Part shown: one piece after another, positions 18,587-27,067 of the stretch
How positions within the stretch are numbered: position 1 is the first letter of the stretch
Layout: each line of letters opens with the position of its first letter
Origin: FW021-bin31 sp964647485
GTDB taxonomy: Bacteria > Bacteroidota > Bacteroidia > Chitinophagales > Chitinophagaceae
Assembly (NCBI GenBank): GCA_964647485.1
Contig: CAZYHV010000006.1
Span: forward strand, 1-64,000
DNA length: 64,000 bases
Direction: 5' to 3'
The notes under the pieces: generated by a model
What the model saw: only the letters and a program-made list of their open reading frames with translations
Databases searched by the model: none
What the model was told of the DNA's origin: nothing
Program-made: the position numbers and the translations under genes

Positions 18587-19897
18587 TTATTCGGCATTAT
18601 ACATAACTAATCCAATGCTTATCTCTATTTTACTTGGATCTACTACTATTTGTTGGAAAGTGGTATTGTAAGCAGGAGAGGGGGTTACAAGTAACAGCTT
18701 GGTTTTATTATTATTATTTGTTTTATTTATTTCATTCGTAATATAGTTTGTCAGGAGGTAACTATAATAAGATTCTTTATAGCCGTAATCCGTTACCAGG
18801 TTACCATAGGCTACACCACTTGAGTTAGTTAAAGAATCCAAAACAGTATAGTAATCAGTAATCTTACATAATGCTAAGTCGGAGGGGAGAGGGTTCGCCG
18901 CAGAATAGGTCGATGATTCTGGATATATCAATATCGTTCCACCTACAATTTTTACATAAGGACTTAAGTGTAAAAGATTTTGCAGATGGGGGAAATCCAA
19001 CCTTATGGCCAAGTTACTTAAAGGTTGCATGATGCTAATTCCATTTGAAGTCTTTGCATTTATCGTTTTATTCTTACTGTTAAGTGCGGCAAAAGGGGTT
19101 CCGCTTAAATCGTTGTCGATATGATTAAACTGTAGATTTGAATTCGTTAGCTTAAAGTCGGTGTATGCTACTGTTTTAGCATCCCCTTTTTGATGATAAT
19201 ATAACCTCATAAAAGCGGAGGATTCGTTGGCTGAGAATCCAAAAATAGCTTTGTTATTCTTCCCTTTAAGCAGGATCCCTTTTAAAAAATGAAGACTAAA
19301 AAGATCATCAGTAGATAGGCGTTCTGAGTGGTTAACAATGGCGGAAAAGAGTTGTAAGCCAAAGTTATCAGATAGTCGAACAGATATTTTGTTTGTTCTT
19401 GTAGGGTATATTCTACCACTCCATTCTCCTATGGCTGTTGCATCAGATGAAAAAGACGAAGTATTGTATAATGAAGTCTGGTTTTCATAAGGATCAATCA
19501 GCTCTTGTAGGGGATAAACAGAGAAAGAAAATGTTTTTGTAGTGTCTCCAATAGCATATTGATTAGGTTTTAAGACAAAACATAAAGAATCATAGATAGC
19601 AGTAGTCTCAATGCTTTGATCCTCCGGCGCTCCTAACTGCATATATGAACTGGCTTTTTTATTACCGCTAAGAGAATCTTCATGGGCTCCCAATAAAATA
19701 ATCCCGCTGCCGTTTGTTGCTACTGAATCCAGATAAACAGTTTGTACTTGAACAGTCAAGGTGTCAGTCGTTACTGCACCAGCATGGCTTTTAAAGAAGG
19801 AACTCCCGATATCTGATTCTGTATTATTACAGGAAACTATTCCCCAACAGAATAATGCGAAGATGAATATACCTTGTTTTGTTGATATATAGGTCAT
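18587..19897 (-). CDS. DUF4270-family lipoprotein
   Basis: Secreted lipoprotein of 436 aa with lipobox WGIVS-C23. The N-terminus (IGSSFF, TDTLTVQVQTVYLDS, then ILLGAHEDSLSGNKKASSYMQL) matches the DUF4270 pattern known from Bacteroidota. The rest is Ser/Thr/Asn-rich with strand-like stretches. DUF4270 has no assigned biochemical function that I know. It is first of the minus-strand run DUF4270 - barrel - S41 protease - kinase - regulator, and it diverges from a Kelch lipoprotein. Confidence 0.82.
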   Translation of the reverse strand: MTYISTKQGIFIFALFCWGIVSCNNTESDIGSSFFKSHAGAVTTDTLTVQVQTVYLDSVATNGSGIILLGAHEDSLSGNKKASSYMQLGAPEDQSIETTAIYDSLCFVLKPNQYAIGDTTKTFSFSVYPLQELIDPYENQTSLYNTSSFSSDATAIGEWSGRIYPTRTNKISVRLSDNFGLQLFSAIVNHSERLSTDDLFSLHFLKGILLKGKNNKAIFGFSANESSAFMRLYYHQKGDAKTVAYTDFKLTNSNLQFNHIDNDLSGTPFAALNSKNKTINAKTSNGISIMQPLSNLAIRLDFPHLQNLLHLSPYVKIVGGTILIYPESSTYSAANPLPSDLALCKITDYYTVLDSLTNSSGVAYGNLVTDYGYKESYYSYLLTNYITNEINKTNNNNKTKLLLVTPSPAYNTTFQQIVVDPSKIEISIGLVMYNAE

Positions 19898-20206
19898 TTA
19901 ACTTTTTTATTGATGTTTAAATCAGGCTTATTTTTCACAGGATGTTCTATCATCTTGTAAAAACGGGGTGAAAGGTAAAAGAATCTTTATTGCATAAAAC
20001 AGAAATTAGATGAATGCCGAAATTGTATCGACCAATTGCCATTCAATCAATACGGTCTCCTTATTGAAGAGATGCTTTCTGAGTTTTGCCCAAATAAGGT
20101 TGATATATAAAATTTCTAATTAAATCGATAGATTTTTTGATTTCATCTATTCCCGTTTTTACTTCTGAAAGAGCAGACTATATTTGACGAAAACAATTTA
20201 TTTTTT
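19898..20206. other. Divergent intergenic region
   Basis: 309 bp between the DUF4270 and Kelch genes. No ORF or RNA gene is evident. A promoter for the Kelch gene is likely near its right end (separate entry). I found no good TAnnTTTG box on the minus strand for DUF4270. Confidence 0.6.
20155..20186 (+). promoter_or_regulatory. Candidate promoter for the Kelch lipoprotein gene
   Basis: TATATTTG at 20179-20186 is an exact TAnnTTTG -7 box, 20 bp before the ATG. About 20 bp upstream a T-rich GTTTTT stands where TTTG would be expected, so the -33 box is weak. Confidence 0.45.
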
Positions 20207-21229
20207 ATGAAGATTAAACTGATTAATTTAAGTATGATAACCTTTTTTCTCACAGGTATTATTGTTATTACAGGTTGTACAAAAACAGAAGATGATGATA
20301 CAACATTAGGTAATTGGGTAGAGCGTTCCAGTTTTAATGGTTATGCACGTAGTGATGCAATCGCATTCACCATAGATGGGAAAGCATATATGGGAACCGG
20401 TTACGATGGTAGTGACTATCTGAAAGATTTTTGGCAGTATGATCCCAGTCTAAATGCCTGGATACAAAAGGCAGATTTTAGTGGTACTGCCAGAAGTGCT
20501 GCTGTAGGATTTTCTGTTTCCGGAAATGGCTACATTGCAACAGGATATGATGGGATAAACTATCTGAAAGATTGCTGGAAATATAATCCTGATTCTAATA
20601 CTTGGGAACAAGTATCTGATTTTGGCGGTTCTGCACGATATGGGGCAACCGCATTTAGTGTGAATAATAAAGGATATATTACAACAGGCTATAGTAAAAG
20701 GTATTTAAAAGATTTTTGGGAATATGATCCGACAACAGATTCTTGGACTTCGAAAATTAGCATGGGGGGATCCAAAAGGATGTTTGCTACTACTTTCGTT
20801 ATTAATGATATCGCCTATCTTGTTGGGGGAACAAATAATGGTTCTACTGTAGATGATTTCTGGGCCTTTGATCCTTCAACAGAAACGTGGACCAGGAAAC
20901 GTGATATTACGGATGATGATGACGATGCTACTTATGATGATGATTATACCACCATAGCTAGAAGCAATGCAGTAGTATTTACCGTCGGCGATACTGCCTA
21001 CCTTGTAACAGGAGAAACTCCATCTCTCACGAGTGATGTGTGGCAATATGATCCTGAAAAGGACTTGTGGAAGGAACGAAACTCTTTTGATGGAACCACC
21101 AGAGTGGGTGCTGTGGGTTTTTCTGTAAATAATCGTGGATTCATTGCCACCGGAGGTTCTGTATCCGGAGGATCAACAGTATATGATGACCTATGGGAAT
21201 TTCAACCTTATGTTGAAGAAGATGATTAA
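20207..21229 (+). CDS. Kelch-repeat beta-propeller lipoprotein
   Basis: Exported lipoprotein of 340 aa with lipobox VITG-C24. It contains six Kelch-like blades of about 50 aa, each with an A-R-S-x-A or related strand, a glycine pair such as YMGTGYDG or YIATGYDG, and a closing W-x-Y-D-P segment (FWQYDPSLNAW, CWKYNPDSNTW, FWEYDPTTDSW). Blade five carries an acidic insert (DDDDDATYDDD). Six blades are enough for a closed propeller. Likely a binding or scaffolding protein on the cell surface. Followed after 18 bp by a DUF4907 gene and divergent from DUF4270. Confidence 0.88.
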   Translation: MKIKLINLSMITFFLTGIIVITGCTKTEDDDTTLGNWVERSSFNGYARSDAIAFTIDGKAYMGTGYDGSDYLKDFWQYDPSLNAWIQKADFSGTARSAAVGFSVSGNGYIATGYDGINYLKDCWKYNPDSNTWEQVSDFGGSARYGATAFSVNNKGYITTGYSKRYLKDFWEYDPTTDSWTSKISMGGSKRMFATTFVINDIAYLVGGTNNGSTVDDFWAFDPSTETWTRKRDITDDDDDATYDDDYTTIARSNAVVFTVGDTAYLVTGETPSLTSDVWQYDPEKDLWKERNSFDGTTRVGAVGFSVNNRGFIATGGSVSGGSTVYDDLWEFQPYVEEDD

Positions 21230-21247
21230 TAATAAAATGAATAGAAT

Positions 21248-21625
21248 ATGAAGAGAAAAAATGAATCCTTGACGACTTGTCTGATGTTCATACTATTTCT
21301 GTTGGTACTCTTTGTCATTGGTTGTTCCTCAGGGGGGGATACCAACAGAAAGACGGTAAATGAGAATGAACATGTAATGAAAGTAACGGTATTACCCCTT
21401 CACTTCCCAACCGGCTGGGGATATGTCGTAAAAAAAAATAACGAACTTTACATTTATCAGGATCAAATTCCTTGTTTGCCGGGGAATAAGCAATTCCCAA
21501 CCAGAGAAAGCGCCATGCAAGTTGCACATCTTGTAAAACAAAAAATCAATCTTGGGAGATCTCCCTCTGTCAGTAGATCAGAGATAGAAAAAATATTGAA
21601 TTCACCTATTAAAAACTCTAATTAG
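21248..21625 (+). CDS. DUF4907-family lipoprotein
   Basis: Small exported lipoprotein (125 aa) with lipobox VIG-C26. The core GWGYVVKKNNELYIYQDQIP, then PGNKQFPTRESAMQVAHLV, matches the DUF4907 pattern. Function is unknown. It is co-directional with and 18 bp from the Kelch gene, and in Bacteroidota this domain is often next to Kelch lipoproteins (from memory, not checked here). Confidence 0.8.
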   Translation: MKRKNESLTTCLMFILFLLVLFVIGCSSGGDTNRKTVNENEHVMKVTVLPLHFPTGWGYVVKKNNELYIYQDQIPCLPGNKQFPTRESAMQVAHLVKQKINLGRSPSVSRSEIEKILNSPIKNSN

Positions 21626-21866
21626 GGGCTGCTTAATAACAGGTTTTGCTTGATAGCAAAAGGAATTTCGCTTATTGTGTTTTATGTTAATGCAAGGTTT
21701 ATCATAATATAGATTCGATTTCCTTTCCTTTCGATAGCTCTCAAAGTGCTTTATGACCTTAGTCGGAAGCAGCTCATTCTTTTTTGTGCATCCCATATCG
21801 AAGTATTTATACATCTTCATGGATCTCACTACGAATCTGAACTACTTCCGACTTATTGAGCAGCCC
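21626..21866. mobile_element. MITE-like element with 14-bp terminal inverted repeats
   Basis: GGGCTGCTTAATAA (21626-21639) is matched by the reverse complement of 21853-21866 (13 of 14 bases). The 241-bp element lies directly after the DUF4907 gene. Its interior has a short minus-strand frame with no recognisable transposase. The first 75 bp resemble a region at 28502-28580. Target duplication is unclear. The rest of the gap to 22091 shows nothing I can name. Confidence 0.6.
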
Positions 21867-22091
21867 TTAAATAGTAGAGAACCCAAGAAAGGTTGACTGT
21901 TTATGCAACCAATAGCTCTAATGGTTATCTTTCAAAGTGCCGTAGGTTCTCAAAAAAGTCATTAATTTCTGATTCTGTAAAACGCATCTTTCTTGATTTT
22001 TGTGTTTAATCTATCAAAGAAAAACATTCTGCAGTTTATTCATTTTTAGGGAAGGCGTCTCCTCTTTTGTCTATGCTATAATTGTTCTTAT

Positions 22092-22808
22092 TTAGGGACT
22101 TTGTCTTTCCAAAAAATCGAAAAAGGCAGTACGGTATTGTTCGCCAATAGTAATGCGTTGATCATTAATAATGATTTGACTTCGTTCAATATGATCGATT
22201 TTGTCTAAGGCCACAATGAAGGAACGATGGACTCGCATAAATTGATTAGAAGGGAGTTTTTCTTCTAATTTTTTTAGGCTGATGAGGGAAAGAATGGGTT
22301 TCTTATCGGTAACGAAATGTACTTTTGCATAATCTTTTAATCCTTCTATATAAAGAATGTCTGAAAGATTTATTTTAAGTTGTTGATATTCTGATTTTAA
22401 GAAGATATAGTCTTTCTCGGATTGCGCTATTGAGCTTTGTTGCTCTATGTGATTTTTAACCTTGTTGACCCCTGCTAAAAACTCAGAATAATCAATAGGT
22501 TTCAATAAATAATCCACTGCATTAACCTTATAACCTTCTATGGCATATTGATCAAAAGCGGTGGTAAAAATAACTTTTATTTCGGGGGGTAGCACTTTGG
22601 ATAACTCCATTCCATTTAATTCCGGCATTTGAATGTCCAAAAAAATTAAATGAGGAGCACTGTTTTTTTGCAAATAATCCAATACTTCCATCGGATTATT
22701 AAAAGCCCCGACGAGCTCTAAAGAAGGTGTTTTTTCGGCATAACGGACTAACTGATTCAATGCTGCCGGTTCATCATCTACGATTATACAACGGATTGAT
22801 TTTGTCAT
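22092..22808 (-). CDS. LytTR-family response regulator
   Basis: Response regulator of 238 aa. The receiver domain has IIVDDEPAA, LIFLDIQMPELNGMEL (phospho-Asp) and LLKPIDYSEF. The LytTR domain begins near residue 135, with MRVHRSFIVALDKIDHIERS and a final IGEQYRTAF. It overlaps the upstream kinase gene by 4 bp and is last in the efflux operon. It therefore probably controls that operon or related envelope genes. It is a paralogue of the regulator at 13777. Confidence 0.93.
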   Translation of the reverse strand: MTKSIRCIIVDDEPAALNQLVRYAEKTPSLELVGAFNNPMEVLDYLQKNSAPHLIFLDIQMPELNGMELSKVLPPEIKVIFTTAFDQYAIEGYKVNAVDYLLKPIDYSEFLAGVNKVKNHIEQQSSIAQSEKDYIFLKSEYQQLKINLSDILYIEGLKDYAKVHFVTDKKPILSLISLKKLEEKLPSNQFMRVHRSFIVALDKIDHIERSQIIINDQRITIGEQYRTAFFDFLERQSP

Positions 22809-23854
22809 GATTCCTTGGGATTTAAGTTGATTTCCAGTATCGCTTTAAATTGGTTATCATTAAGTTGGGTGACGAAATGATGCTTGTCGGGATACAATAA
22901 ATGTAACCTTTTCCTTAGATTTTCCAATCCGATACCCGAGCTGCTTAAATCTGTTTTGGATTGGGAGAAATCCTGATTGAAAGAGGTAAAAATAACGTGG
23001 TGATCATCGGTTACTTCCAGATAAAAATATATTTCACTGGAATGACGGGCTGACACTCCGTGTTTGAAAGCATTCTCTACGAGCGAAATAAACAACAAAG
23101 GAGCGATTTGTATTTCGGGTATCTTTTTGGGGAAATCAACCTCCACGCGGGTCGAGTTCGTAAGACGTACCTTCATTAATGCAATGTATTTAGTCAAAAA
23201 ACCTATTTCTTCCTTCAGGGAGATCGTACTCATATTGGAGGCGTGAAGCAAATGACGCATTAATTTACTTAAACTATGAATAGATTTACGAGCCTTCTCA
23301 GGTTCGGTTTCGATCATCGAGTAAATATTATTGAGCGAATTGAAAAAGAAATGTGGTTGAAGTTGATATTTAAGTGTTTGTAATTCTGCCTGCAATTTGG
23401 TATTTTCCGCTTCTGCCTGATAAACTTGTAAATCCGTCATCCTTTTACCTGATTTTATTGCAATGGCAAATACGATGGGAATGAGGTACACTAAGAATTC
23501 TGAATACCAGACTAAAGCCAAAGGCGGTCCGTGGTGTCCTTTTCCCGGTTGGTCTAAAAAACTTGTAAAAATTTCAAATTTCAGCCAATATAAAATGGCA
23601 ATAAGAAACAAATTTCCGAAAACAAGGAACAGCCATTTTTTTTGCTTAAAAAGGAATTGGTCAACGATCCAAAGGAAGTTGGTGTAAAATAAAACCGCCA
23701 TAAAGAACAGTTGCAACCAATAAAAGAGGGCAATTTCTTTCAATCCTATTCCCGCACCGGAACTCAATGCAACGGGAATATAAAACAGAACGACCCATAT
23801 CAATCCATGGATAGCAATTTCTATTTTGTGTTTACGATTTTTACTTTTATTCAT
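22805..23854 (-). CDS. LytS-type sensor histidine kinase
   Basis: Inner-membrane sensor kinase of 349 aa. Four hydrophobic helices (about 12-145) lack a large extracellular domain. They are followed by a coiled coil and the His_kinase core with QLQPHFFFNSLNNI, the N-box SLVENAFKHGVSARH, and GIGLENLRKRL. The start overlaps the end of the ABC permease gene by 8 bp, so translation is coupled. It probably reports envelope or drug stress to the regulator at 22092. Confidence 0.93.
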   Translation of the reverse strand: MNKSKNRKHKIEIAIHGLIWVVLFYIPVALSSGAGIGLKEIALFYWLQLFFMAVLFYTNFLWIVDQFLFKQKKWLFLVFGNLFLIAILYWLKFEIFTSFLDQPGKGHHGPPLALVWYSEFLVYLIPIVFAIAIKSGKRMTDLQVYQAEAENTKLQAELQTLKYQLQPHFFFNSLNNIYSMIETEPEKARKSIHSLSKLMRHLLHASNMSTISLKEEIGFLTKYIALMKVRLTNSTRVEVDFPKKIPEIQIAPLLFISLVENAFKHGVSARHSSEIYFYLEVTDDHHVIFTSFNQDFSQSKTDLSSSGIGLENLRKRLHLLYPDKHHFVTQLNDNQFKAILEINLNPKES

Positions 23855-25064
23855 AGCGCAATGCTTCTATAGGGTCTAAGGCAGCTCCTTTTTTGGCGGG
23901 ATAGTACCCGAAAAATATTCCTGTGAAAGTACAAACTAAAAATGAGATAACGATAGATAGTACCGTGATGGAGACCGGCCAGCCAATGAATGAAGAAACA
24001 AAGAAAGTGGCAGCAAACCCCAAGAGAACGCCTAACACGCCTCCGGTAATACTAATCAATACCGATTCAATCAAGAATTGTAATAATATAGAAGATTCCG
24101 TAGCGCCCATCGCCAAACGCAGTCCTATTTCTCGTGTTCTTTCCTTTACCGACACATACATAATATTCATGATGCCGATACCGCCCACAAGAAGGGAAAT
24201 TCCGGCAATGGCTACCAATAATCCTGTGAGCATTTCACTGGTAGAGCTAAAAGTTTGAATCAATTCCTGTTGTGAGAATACATTAAAATCATTGTCTTCA
24301 TCTTCCGGTATTTTGTGGGTTCTTTCCAAAATACTTGTTGTCTCTTTTACGGCAGCATCGGCTTTGTTTTCATTTACCGCAGAAGCAACGATAGATTGCA
24401 AATAATTCTGTGCTAAAATTCTCTTTTGTACTGCAGTATAAGGAGCTAAGATAATATCGTCTTGATCTTGTCCAAAAGTGTTCTCCCCCTTTTCCTTTAA
24501 TACGCCTATGACGGTAAATGGGGTCGAGTTGAATCGGATGATTTTTCCGATAGGACTCTCCTCGGTGCCAAAAACATTTTCCTGAACGGTTTTTCCGATG
24601 ACAGCTACCTTGGCAATCCGTTTAACGTCTTCATCGGTAAACATGGATCCTTCTTCTAAACCCCATTCTCTAATATTGAGATAAGAGGGCGCCACCCCAT
24701 AAATGCTGGTTGCCCAGTTATTGGAACCGGCAATAGCTTGACCATTTCCATTAACCATTGGGGAAACGTCCTGAAGCCATTCTGCCTCTTGTAGCGCTTC
24801 ATAGTCTGTGAGCTTTAGGGTTTGCATGCTGCTGATATCGCGTACTCCTCCGGGCATTCTTCCGGCCCCCGGGCGAATGGATATCATATTGGCCCCCATT
24901 TGAGAGATGTTTTCTTTGATACTTTCTTTGGAGCCTTCGCCAATGGCTAACATAGCGATAACGGCAGCCACGCCAATAATTACTCCCAGCATGGTTAAGA
25001 TGGCTCGAGCTTTGTTCAATAAAATAGCCTTCCACGATATTTTAAAAAGATTAATGATATTCAT
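23847..25064 (-). CDS. MacB-type ABC transporter permease
   Basis: Inner-membrane permease of 405 aa with the MacB topology: one helix at 18-40, a large periplasmic MacB_PCD domain (about 45-245), then an FtsX domain with three helices near the C-terminus. The conserved segments GVIIGVAAVIAMLAIGEG, then GGIGIMNIMYVSVKERTREI, and FFGYYPAKKGAALDPIEAL are characteristic. In this operon the ATPase is a separate gene, unlike fused E. coli MacB. It works with the adaptor and TolC-like partner to move substrates from the periplasm out through the outer membrane. Confidence 0.93.
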   Translation of the reverse strand: MNIINLFKISWKAILLNKARAILTMLGVIIGVAAVIAMLAIGEGSKESIKENISQMGANMISIRPGAGRMPGGVRDISSMQTLKLTDYEALQEAEWLQDVSPMVNGNGQAIAGSNNWATSIYGVAPSYLNIREWGLEEGSMFTDEDVKRIAKVAVIGKTVQENVFGTEESPIGKIIRFNSTPFTVIGVLKEKGENTFGQDQDDIILAPYTAVQKRILAQNYLQSIVASAVNENKADAAVKETTSILERTHKIPEDEDNDFNVFSQQELIQTFSSTSEMLTGLLVAIAGISLLVGGIGIMNIMYVSVKERTREIGLRLAMGATESSILLQFLIESVLISITGGVLGVLLGFAATFFVSSFIGWPVSITVLSIVISFLVCTFTGIFFGYYPAKKGAALDPIEALRYE

Positions 25065-25076
25065 CGTTTTGTTTTT

Positions 25077-25817
25077 TTAAGTTAATGCGGGGAGAGCGGC
25101 TAATTCTGCTTTGGCAAAAATTCTTTTTTCTACCGGAGCATCTTTAATCACTAAACCGTCTTTCAACTCGATGGTTCTTTTACTAAAATGAGAGATATCT
25201 GCTTCGTGGGTTACAAAGCCGATGGTAATTCCATCGTCATTTAATTCCTGAAAAATCTCCATGACTTCATAGGAAGTGCGCGAATCGAGATTTCCGGTGG
25301 CTTCATCAGCGAGCAGTATCGCAGGGTTGTTTACCAAAGAACGGGCAATGGCTACACGCTGTTGTTGCCCTCCGGAAAGTTGGTTGGGTAAATGTTTTAA
25401 CCGGCTTCCCAAACCGACGCGTTTGAGAGCATGAATAGCCCGTTCCCTTCTTTCCGCAGCCGATATTTGAGGATTGTACATTAGGGGGAGTTCCACATTT
25501 TCTATGGCTGAAGTCCGTGCCAACAGGTTGTAGGACTGAAAAATAAACCCTATTTTTCTATTCCGTATGTGCGCCAATTCTTTTTTGGAGAGTTCATTTA
25601 CATTTATGCCATCCAAAAAATAGGCCCCTTCGGAAGATTTGTCTAAACAACCAAGGATGTTAAGCAGAGTTGATTTCCCCGAACCACTTGTTCCCATAAT
25701 GGTCACAAATTCTCCTCTCCTAATCTGTAAATCTACACCGCGAAGGGCATGAACCGTTTCACTTCCCATCTTAAAATTGCGATGAAGGTTTTTGGTCTCT
25801 ATGATTATTGAGTTCAT
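25077..25817 (-). CDS. ABC transporter ATP-binding protein (MacB/LolD type)
   Basis: Cytosolic ATPase of 246 aa with Walker A GTSGSGKSTL (about 42-51), Q-loop in GFIFQSYNLL, signature LSGGQQQRVAIARSL, Walker B ILLADEATGNLD and switch His in FVTHEADI. These match the MacB/LolD subfamily. It drives the permease encoded 12 bp downstream. Between the adaptor and permease genes, all on the minus strand. Confidence 0.94.
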   Translation of the reverse strand: MNSIIIETKNLHRNFKMGSETVHALRGVDLQIRRGEFVTIMGTSGSGKSTLLNILGCLDKSSEGAYFLDGINVNELSKKELAHIRNRKIGFIFQSYNLLARTSAIENVELPLMYNPQISAAERRERAIHALKRVGLGSRLKHLPNQLSGGQQQRVAIARSLVNNPAILLADEATGNLDSRTSYEVMEIFQELNDDGITIGFVTHEADISHFSKRTIELKDGLVIKDAPVEKRIFAKAELAALPALT

Positions 25818-25827
25818 AATATTTTAT

Positions 25828-27051
25828 TTATTGGTCTTTGGCTTTTTTATTTTTGTGATCCGGAGGTGTAGGCATAAATGGGCTGCTACTTCCGTCACTG
25901 CTTGTTGTTCTTGCCGCGGATTTGTCCATTCGTAAAACGACCACATCCCCCTCTTTTAGACCTTCGGTAATTTCCACCTTGACATTATTATTCGTACCCG
26001 TGTTTACTTCTTGTTGTTTTAAGCTTCCATCCTCGTTCATTATCCAGACCTGTTTTTTGTCGGTTGGAGATGCAGAAACCTGAGGAATTTCACCTTTTAT
26101 TTCATTTTGTTCATAATACAGATTGAGCATATCTTGATCCGGTTCAAAATTTAAAGCTTGTGCTTCTACCGAGAGAATGTTGTTTTGCTCCTGAGTATAA
26201 ATAGTAACTGTGGCGGTCAATCCGGGTTTTAATTTTTTATCCGGATTATCGGCATCAATAATAACGGTATAAGTTACAACATTAGAGGTTGTCGTAGCAT
26301 CGAGTTGTACTTGACGTACTTTTCCCATAAAAACATCATCAGGATAAGCGTCTACAGTAAAAGATACCCGTTGTCCTTCTTTTACTCCTCCTATATCAGC
26401 TTCATCGACATCAGCAGCCACTTGCATATGACTGAGGTCTTTTGCAATGGTAAATAACGTTGGAGTGCTCATGGCTGCAGTTACCGTTTGCCCTTCTGCC
26501 ACTTCTTTTGAAATGACAATGCCGTCTATAGGTGAATAAATACTGGCATAACTCAAATCGGCTTTGGCTTTGGTCAATTCTATTTTTCTTTGGTCTGCTG
26601 TTGCTTTGGCGTTGTTCTTTTGGTAGGTGGCCTGTTCATAGTCGGCTTTGCTTATCACCCCGGCATCGTACATGTTTTTTTGACGAGTATAATTTTGGCG
26701 GTAATAATTGAGCTCATTAAGTGCTGACGTATAGGACGATTCTGCATTTTCTACAGATTGTAAAAGGGTTGTTTTGTCTAATTCTGCCAGCAATTGTCCT
26801 TTTTTTACATGACTATTGTAATCTACATAAATTTTATTCACCATACCCGATACTTGTGTCCCCACTTCCACATCATCGACCGGTTCAACCGTTCCTACAG
26901 CGGTAATAGAGGTTGTAATTGAATCTAATCTAACTTGTTCGGTTTGAAGTTGTACAGTTGTCGATCCTCTATTACTTAAGAAGCTAAAAGAGAAGAATCC
27001 GATGATAGCAATGATGATTACGATCAGTGAATATTTAAAATACTTGTTCAT
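25828..27051 (-). CDS. MacA-like periplasmic adaptor (membrane fusion protein)
   Basis: Periplasmic adaptor of 407 aa anchored by an N-terminal helix (about 7-27). Its biotin/lipoyl-like domain has VGTQVSGMVNKIYVDYNSHV, followed by an alpha-helical hairpin (about 100-165), a second lipoyl half (IYSPIDGIVISKEVAEGQTV) and a beta-barrel domain. The C-terminus is Lys/Pro-rich. It bridges the inner-membrane ABC complex to the TolC-like channel. Located between the TolC-type and ATPase genes with 10-16 bp gaps. Confidence 0.93.
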   Translation of the reverse strand: MNKYFKYSLIVIIIAIIGFFSFSFLSNRGSTTVQLQTEQVRLDSITTSITAVGTVEPVDDVEVGTQVSGMVNKIYVDYNSHVKKGQLLAELDKTTLLQSVENAESSYTSALNELNYYRQNYTRQKNMYDAGVISKADYEQATYQKNNAKATADQRKIELTKAKADLSYASIYSPIDGIVISKEVAEGQTVTAAMSTPTLFTIAKDLSHMQVAADVDEADIGGVKEGQRVSFTVDAYPDDVFMGKVRQVQLDATTTSNVVTYTVIIDADNPDKKLKPGLTATVTIYTQEQNNILSVEAQALNFEPDQDMLNLYYEQNEIKGEIPQVSASPTDKKQVWIMNEDGSLKQQEVNTGTNNNVKVEITEGLKEGDVVVLRMDKSAARTTSSDGSSSPFMPTPPDHKNKKAKDQ

Positions 27052-27067
27052 GATGATAAATGTTTTA

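Noticed and set aside
21602..21829. 75-codon minus-strand frame
   Set aside because: It runs through the inverted-repeat end of the MITE-like element and the tail of DUF4907, with no transposase similarity that I can see.
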